A stretch of DNA of 21,638 bases from a virus, in the IMG/VR virus record IMGVR_UViG_3300009504_000041, positions 1 through 21,638 of that record. The stretch is one strand, 5' to 3'. The notes under the pieces were generated by a model that did not search any database, had not been told where the DNA came from, and was given only the letters and a program-made list of their open reading frames with translations. Shown here piece after piece: positions 19,810 to 21,638 of the stretch; the first letter of the stretch is position 1, and each line of letters starts with the position of its first letter. The position numbers and the translations under genes are program-made.

Positions 19810-19958
19810 ACCACGGACAGATTGAATGCCTGCACCAACGATTCGCCGATCGGCACAGCCACCCAATACACCCCAACGATTGCAAGCGCAACCATCAGGG
19901 CGAGAAACGTGCCAATGCAGACACGACCCACCGCTTGAGAGAACGAACGGTACCACAT
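19803..19958 (-). CDS. Small membrane protein
   Basis: The product has 51 aa, starting MWYRSFSQAVGRVC, with one clear span (TFLALMVALAIVGVYWVAVP). AAGGAG lies 7 nt before the ATG. The stop is the TAG of palindrome copy 4. The N-terminal third overlaps the end of the preceding basic gene by 64 nt. The positive charges before the span predict the N-terminus inside. Function unknown. Confidence 0.7.
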   Translation of the reverse strand: MWYRSFSQAVGRVCIGTFLALMVALAIVGVYWVAVPIGESLVQAFNLSVVW

Positions 19959-20050
19959 CTTTTCACTCCTTCTGTTGTTGCATAACTCTCATCCCACTTC
20001 GAACGCGGGAGGTTCTTACTCGGCTGGGACTTACCGTGTCCTCCATACAT
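19895..20050 (-). CDS. Small basic protein of unknown function
   Basis: The product has 51 aa: MYGGHGKSQPSKNLPRSKWD, then EGVKRCGTVRSLKRWVVSAL and ARFSP. GAGGAG lies 7 nt before the ATG, four bases after the upstream stop. Very basic in both halves, so RNA or DNA binding is possible. The last 21 codons overlap the membrane protein gene in another frame. It might end up truncated in relatives. Confidence 0.5.
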   Translation of the reverse strand: MYGGHGKSQPSKNLPRSKWDESYATTEGVKRCGTVRSLKRWVVSALARFSP

Positions 20051-20054
20051 ACGG

Positions 20055-20201
20055 CTACTCCTCGATGTCCGGAGGTGGGTAGTCACGCTCCGACGTGTGT
20101 CCACAGTTGTCACACACCGACGAGCCCCACAAGCACGGGTAGTCCGGCTCGTTGTTCTCGTTGAAGGTGTGCATCTCGTATCCGCACTCGTTGCACTTCA
20201 T
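20055..20201 (-). CDS. Small zinc-ribbon protein
   Basis: The product has 48 aa: MKCNECGYEMHTF and SSVCDNCGHTSERDY give two C-x2-C-G knuckles (Cys3, Cys6, Cys30, Cys33), a classic zinc-ribbon layout, with an acidic end (PPPDIEE). GGAGG lies 7 nt before the ATG, and palindrome copy 5 is 24 nt upstream. Small phage zinc ribbons often bind nucleic acids or host polymerase subunits; there is no direct evidence here. Confidence 0.75.
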   Translation of the reverse strand: MKCNECGYEMHTFNENNEPDYPCLWGSSVCDNCGHTSERDYPPPDIEE

Positions 20202-20224
20202 ACCACATCCTCCGATCGTTAAGT

Positions 20225-20236
20225 TAGTCCGGACTA
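20225..20236. repeat. Palindrome TAGTCCGGACTA, copy 5
   Basis: Exact copy, 24 nt upstream of the zinc-ribbon gene; its TAG is the stop codon of the 34-aa membrane peptide. Confidence 0.9.
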
Positions 20237-20338
20237 CGCGGCGCAAGCAACCTGGATTGCCTGCCAAACGTGCATCCCGAACATGCCACCGAGCATTCCA
20301 ATCAGGAAGTACCCAATGATGACCAGCTTACGAGGCAC
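20234..20338 (-). CDS. Tiny single-span membrane peptide
   Basis: The product has 34 aa from a GTG: MPRKLVIIGYFLIGMLGGMF and GMHVWQAIQVACAA. Basic start, then a Gly/Met-rich span with GxxxG-like spacing. AAGGGG stands 10 nt upstream, and the GTG overlaps the preceding gene's end by 11 nt. The stop is the TAG of palindrome copy 5. Function unknown. Confidence 0.6.
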   Translation of the reverse strand: MPRKLVIIGYFLIGMLGGMFGMHVWQAIQVACAA

Positions 20339-20972
20339 GACGCTGTTGCCCCTTAGCACGCTCAGCCCCAATGAGGGACAGGTCATCGTTGACAGTCTTG
20401 CTGAACTCCTTGACCCGCTGAGCAAAGCGCAGCTCCGACGCATTGCTGAGCTTGCCGAGCAGCTTGACCAGCTCACGAAGCTGAGCAGGGACAAGCTCCG
20501 TGGACTGTGCATCCACCACAGTACCTGCGGCAAGAGCCTCGGCCAGAGAGTTGTCGGGCTTGGCATCACGCTCCTTGCCTTCAGCTCCCGTGTTCGGTGC
20601 AGGTACTTCAGTGGCATCCGATGCCTCCTTGCTTGCCTTTGCTGCGCCATTAGCCTCAGCCTTCGCCAGCTTCATCTTGTAGTACGACGGAATCTTGGTC
20701 AGGTCGAGACCTGCCTTGAACGCACCCTTGATGTCCGACTTGGCTTGAGTCCATGCCTTCGGAAGCTCAGTCACCTGCATCTGCCCCGCCTCTTGGGACA
20801 GTACCCATTCTTCCTCCATCTGACACTTGGCGAGGAACTCATCGCATCCCTGACATCGACGTGCCAGCTTGAACAGATCACTGGCAGCCCCCATCTCCTT
20901 ACGCATGGCAATCACGAACTCCGTCATGACTGACCGGAACGTCAGGTTATCACTCCTTCCTTTCTCACTCAT
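20328..20972 (-). CDS. Early-region protein of unknown function, Ala-rich linker
   Basis: The product has 214 aa. AGGAG lies 7 nt before the ATG. An N-terminal helical part with a Cys pair (RRCQGCDEFLAKC) is followed by a helical region (WTQAKSDIKGAFKAGLDLTK), an Ala/Glu/Lys-rich low-complexity linker about 105-150 (KAEANGAAKASKEASD), and a C-terminal helical domain (LRELVKLLGKLSNASELRFA, then FSKTVNDDLSLIGAERA). No enzyme motif is seen. It may be a structural or regulatory factor. The C-terminal extension is basic (KGQQRRAS). Confidence 0.75.
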   Translation of the reverse strand: MSEKGRSDNLTFRSVMTEFVIAMRKEMGAASDLFKLARRCQGCDEFLAKCQMEEEWVLSQEAGQMQVTELPKAWTQAKSDIKGAFKAGLDLTKIPSYYKMKLAKAEANGAAKASKEASDATEVPAPNTGAEGKERDAKPDNSLAEALAAGTVVDAQSTELVPAQLRELVKLLGKLSNASELRFAQRVKEFSKTVNDDLSLIGAERAKGQQRRAS

Positions 20973-21008
20973 CTGTAGTCTCCTATCAGGGTACTCCTAC
21001 CCTTGTGG

Positions 21009-21191
21009 TTACGGTTGGTGTTCGGCAGTCACACCATTGACACGGCAGATATAACCCGTCACTTTCCCTGGGTACGCTGCCATGTAGTTCTGTCCTGCCT
21101 GGCGGCAAGCAGCTTGGGTTTCAAAGGTTTCCCTCTCCACCAAGTCTACCCCAGCCAGACTGGTCAGGATAATGAACAACACTACGCTCAT
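21009..21191 (-). CDS. Small exported or membrane-anchored protein
   Basis: The product has 60 aa: MSVVLFIILTSLAGVDLVER is a signal or anchor; the mature part has two Cys (QAACRQAGQNYMAAYPGKVT, then GYICRVNGVTA), a pattern of the type C..AG..Y......GY.CR seen in small secreted phage proteins. AGGAG lies 8 nt before the ATG; an open frame upstream to 21227 has no site. Palindrome copy 6 is 41 nt upstream. Confidence 0.7.
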   Translation of the reverse strand: MSVVLFIILTSLAGVDLVERETFETQAACRQAGQNYMAAYPGKVTGYICRVNGVTAEHQP

Positions 21192-21231
21192 CCCTTTCTC
21201 TCCTGTTGCTATGAATGGGAGAGGCAAGCGA

Positions 21232-21243
21232 TAGTCCGGACTA
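21232..21243. repeat. Palindrome TAGTCCGGACTA, copy 6
   Basis: Exact copy, 41 nt upstream of the 60-aa gene; its TAG ends a six-codon leader frame. Confidence 0.9.
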
Positions 21244-21261
21244 CCGCTGCCCCGTGTACAT
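21241..21261 (-). promoter_or_regulatory. Possible six-codon leader peptide (MYTGQR) ended by the palindrome
   Basis: TAAGGAGGT, a near-perfect ribosome site, stands about 10 nt before ATG TAC ACG GGG CAG CGG, whose TAG is the start of palindrome copy 6. No longer gene uses this site, so it is either a leader peptide or a standby ribosome site. Confidence 0.4.
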
Positions 21262-21310
21262 TTTGACTGTCACCTCCTTACCCATAGGGCTGTTACGCCT
21301 CGGCAGGACA

Positions 21311-21382
21311 TAAGGCTAGGCTCTCCCTATCGGTTCTGTCTCCACTAGCTAGGGCACCAGTGGCGGGAGTAGCCTAGTCTTA
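21311..21382 (-). repeat. Long imperfect hairpin between early genes
   Basis: Arms 21311-21327 and 21365-21382 pair at TAAG/CTTA, CTAGGCT/AGCCTAG and CTCCC/GGGAG, with one mismatch (a G.U pair on the + strand RNA) and a one-base bulge. The loop holds a second stem CCACT/AGTGG. No U run follows on either strand, so a plain terminator is unlikely. Confidence 0.75.
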
Positions 21383-21390
21383 TATCCTCC

Positions 21391-21522
21391 CTATCTCTTG
21401 TACCGACTGCTATACTCTCGGTACCTGTTGTAATGGAACTCCGCTCTTTTGTAGTCCGCCCCTTCCATCGCTCGCCTACAACGGCAATAGTAGATATACG
21501 CTATCTGTTTGTAGTCCATCAT
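21391..21522 (-). CDS. Small Tyr- and Arg-rich basic protein
   Basis: The product has 43 aa from the first of two tandem ATG: MMDYKQIAYIYYCRCRRAME and GADYKRAEFHYNRYREYSSR, ending YKR. It holds ten Tyr and nine Arg; the pattern suggests nucleic-acid binding. GAGG is 5 nt before the first ATG and 8 before the second. The stop of the preceding frame lies inside this site. Too small to assign. Confidence 0.55.
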   Translation of the reverse strand: MMDYKQIAYIYYCRCRRAMEGADYKRAEFHYNRYREYSSRYKR

Positions 21523-21524
21523 CC

Positions 21525-21638
21525 CTACCTCAGTGGTCGCCCGGAGAGGGTGTGTCCCTGCTTACATTGGGCATCACATGAGGGACGGTATGACCGTATC
21601 TTGTGTGCCCGATCGCAGCGGCAGAGTACCACCCTCCC
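21525..21638 (-). CDS. Possible small Cys-rich protein, 5' end at the window edge
   Basis: The frame is open from the right edge to a TAG at 21525 that lies inside the ribosome site of the next gene, the usual spacing in this phage. It reads GRVVLCRCDRAHKIRSYRPS and CDAQCKQGHTLSGRPLR, with a CRC and a CDAQC pair. A GTG at 21632 right after GGGAGG could be the start. An ACGGT/ACCGT hairpin lies within it. It is too short and cut off to be sure. Confidence 0.35.
   Translation of the reverse strand, partial: GRVVLCRCDRAHKIRSYRPSCDAQCKQGHTLSGRPLR

Noticed and set aside
20136-20149. Further palindrome copy (GTAGTCCGGCTCG)
   Set aside because: Matches only the first nine bases and lies inside the zinc-ribbon coding sequence; the dyad is lost.
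20234-20650. 138-codon frame antiparallel in phase to the 214-aa gene
   Set aside because: Only the last 34 codons are protein-like with a ribosome site; the rest is an out-of-frame shadow of the 214-aa gene on the same strand.
1-21638. T7-type phage RNA polymerase promoters
   Set aside because: No repeated 20-23 bp non-palindromic element was found before genes and no phage RNA polymerase gene is visible.

Overview
The window is part of a tailed-phage genome (Caudoviricetes) infecting a Gram-negative bacterium. The evidence is a T7-like replication set (gp3-type endonuclease I, flap/5'-3' exonuclease, ssDNA-binding protein, family A DNA polymerase, gp4-type primase-helicase), a tail-type structural protein, lipobox-bearing proteins, very tight gene packing and strong AGGAG-type ribosome binding sites. 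No single-subunit RNA polymerase, integrase, capsid or terminase gene is visible. T7-like replication without a phage RNA polymerase is known from marine podoviruses such as roseophage SIO1; kinship to that group is an inference from gene content only.

Layout. (i) 1-1921, + strand: the end of a late structural module, with a C-terminal piece of a tail/fibre-like protein and a 171-aa partner. (ii) 1955-1997: a strong intrinsic terminator at the point where the + strand late genes and the long - strand unit converge. (iii) 2011-14391, - strand, transcribed right to left: one nearly gap-free unit of about 27 genes, many joined by ATGA or TAATG overlaps. In transcription order it runs: small genes, metallophosphoesterase, primase-helicase, dCMP deaminase, five small genes, DNA polymerase, DnaQ-like exonuclease, SSB, 5'-3' exonuclease, endonuclease I, MazG-like protein, a putative lysis pair (holin-like and lipoprotein), dATP/dGTP diphosphohydrolase-domain protein, HNH endonuclease. 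(iv) 14400-21638, - strand: an accessory, probably early, region of different character. Short genes, most of which were missed as too short or were given over-long starts, encode single-span membrane peptides, secreted proteins, small Cys-pair proteins and one 419-aa protein of unknown function. They alternate with gene-free islands of dense RNA-like structure.

The most unusual content is in the right third. Six exact copies of the 12-bp palindrome TAGTCCGGACTA lie between 16328 and 21243 and nowhere else in the window, mostly just upstream of - strand genes; several supply the TAG stop of the preceding reading frame. The gene-free islands carry canonical tRNA T-arms (two of them with identical 17-mers) attached to defective or remodelled anticodon arms, a 22-bp inverted repeat whose one mismatch becomes a G.U pair only on the - strand transcript, and a run of short perfect hairpins in about 500 nt.

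How the parts may work together (inference): the early region is read leftward first, with the palindromes as candidate operator sites and the structured islands as candidate processing, stability or tRNA-like elements. The same unit then makes the replication and nucleotide-pool genes, and transcription ends near 2000 against the late operon. Starts were chosen by Shine-Dalgarno spacing and stop/start overlap. Function calls rest on motif recognition by eye; no database search was possible.
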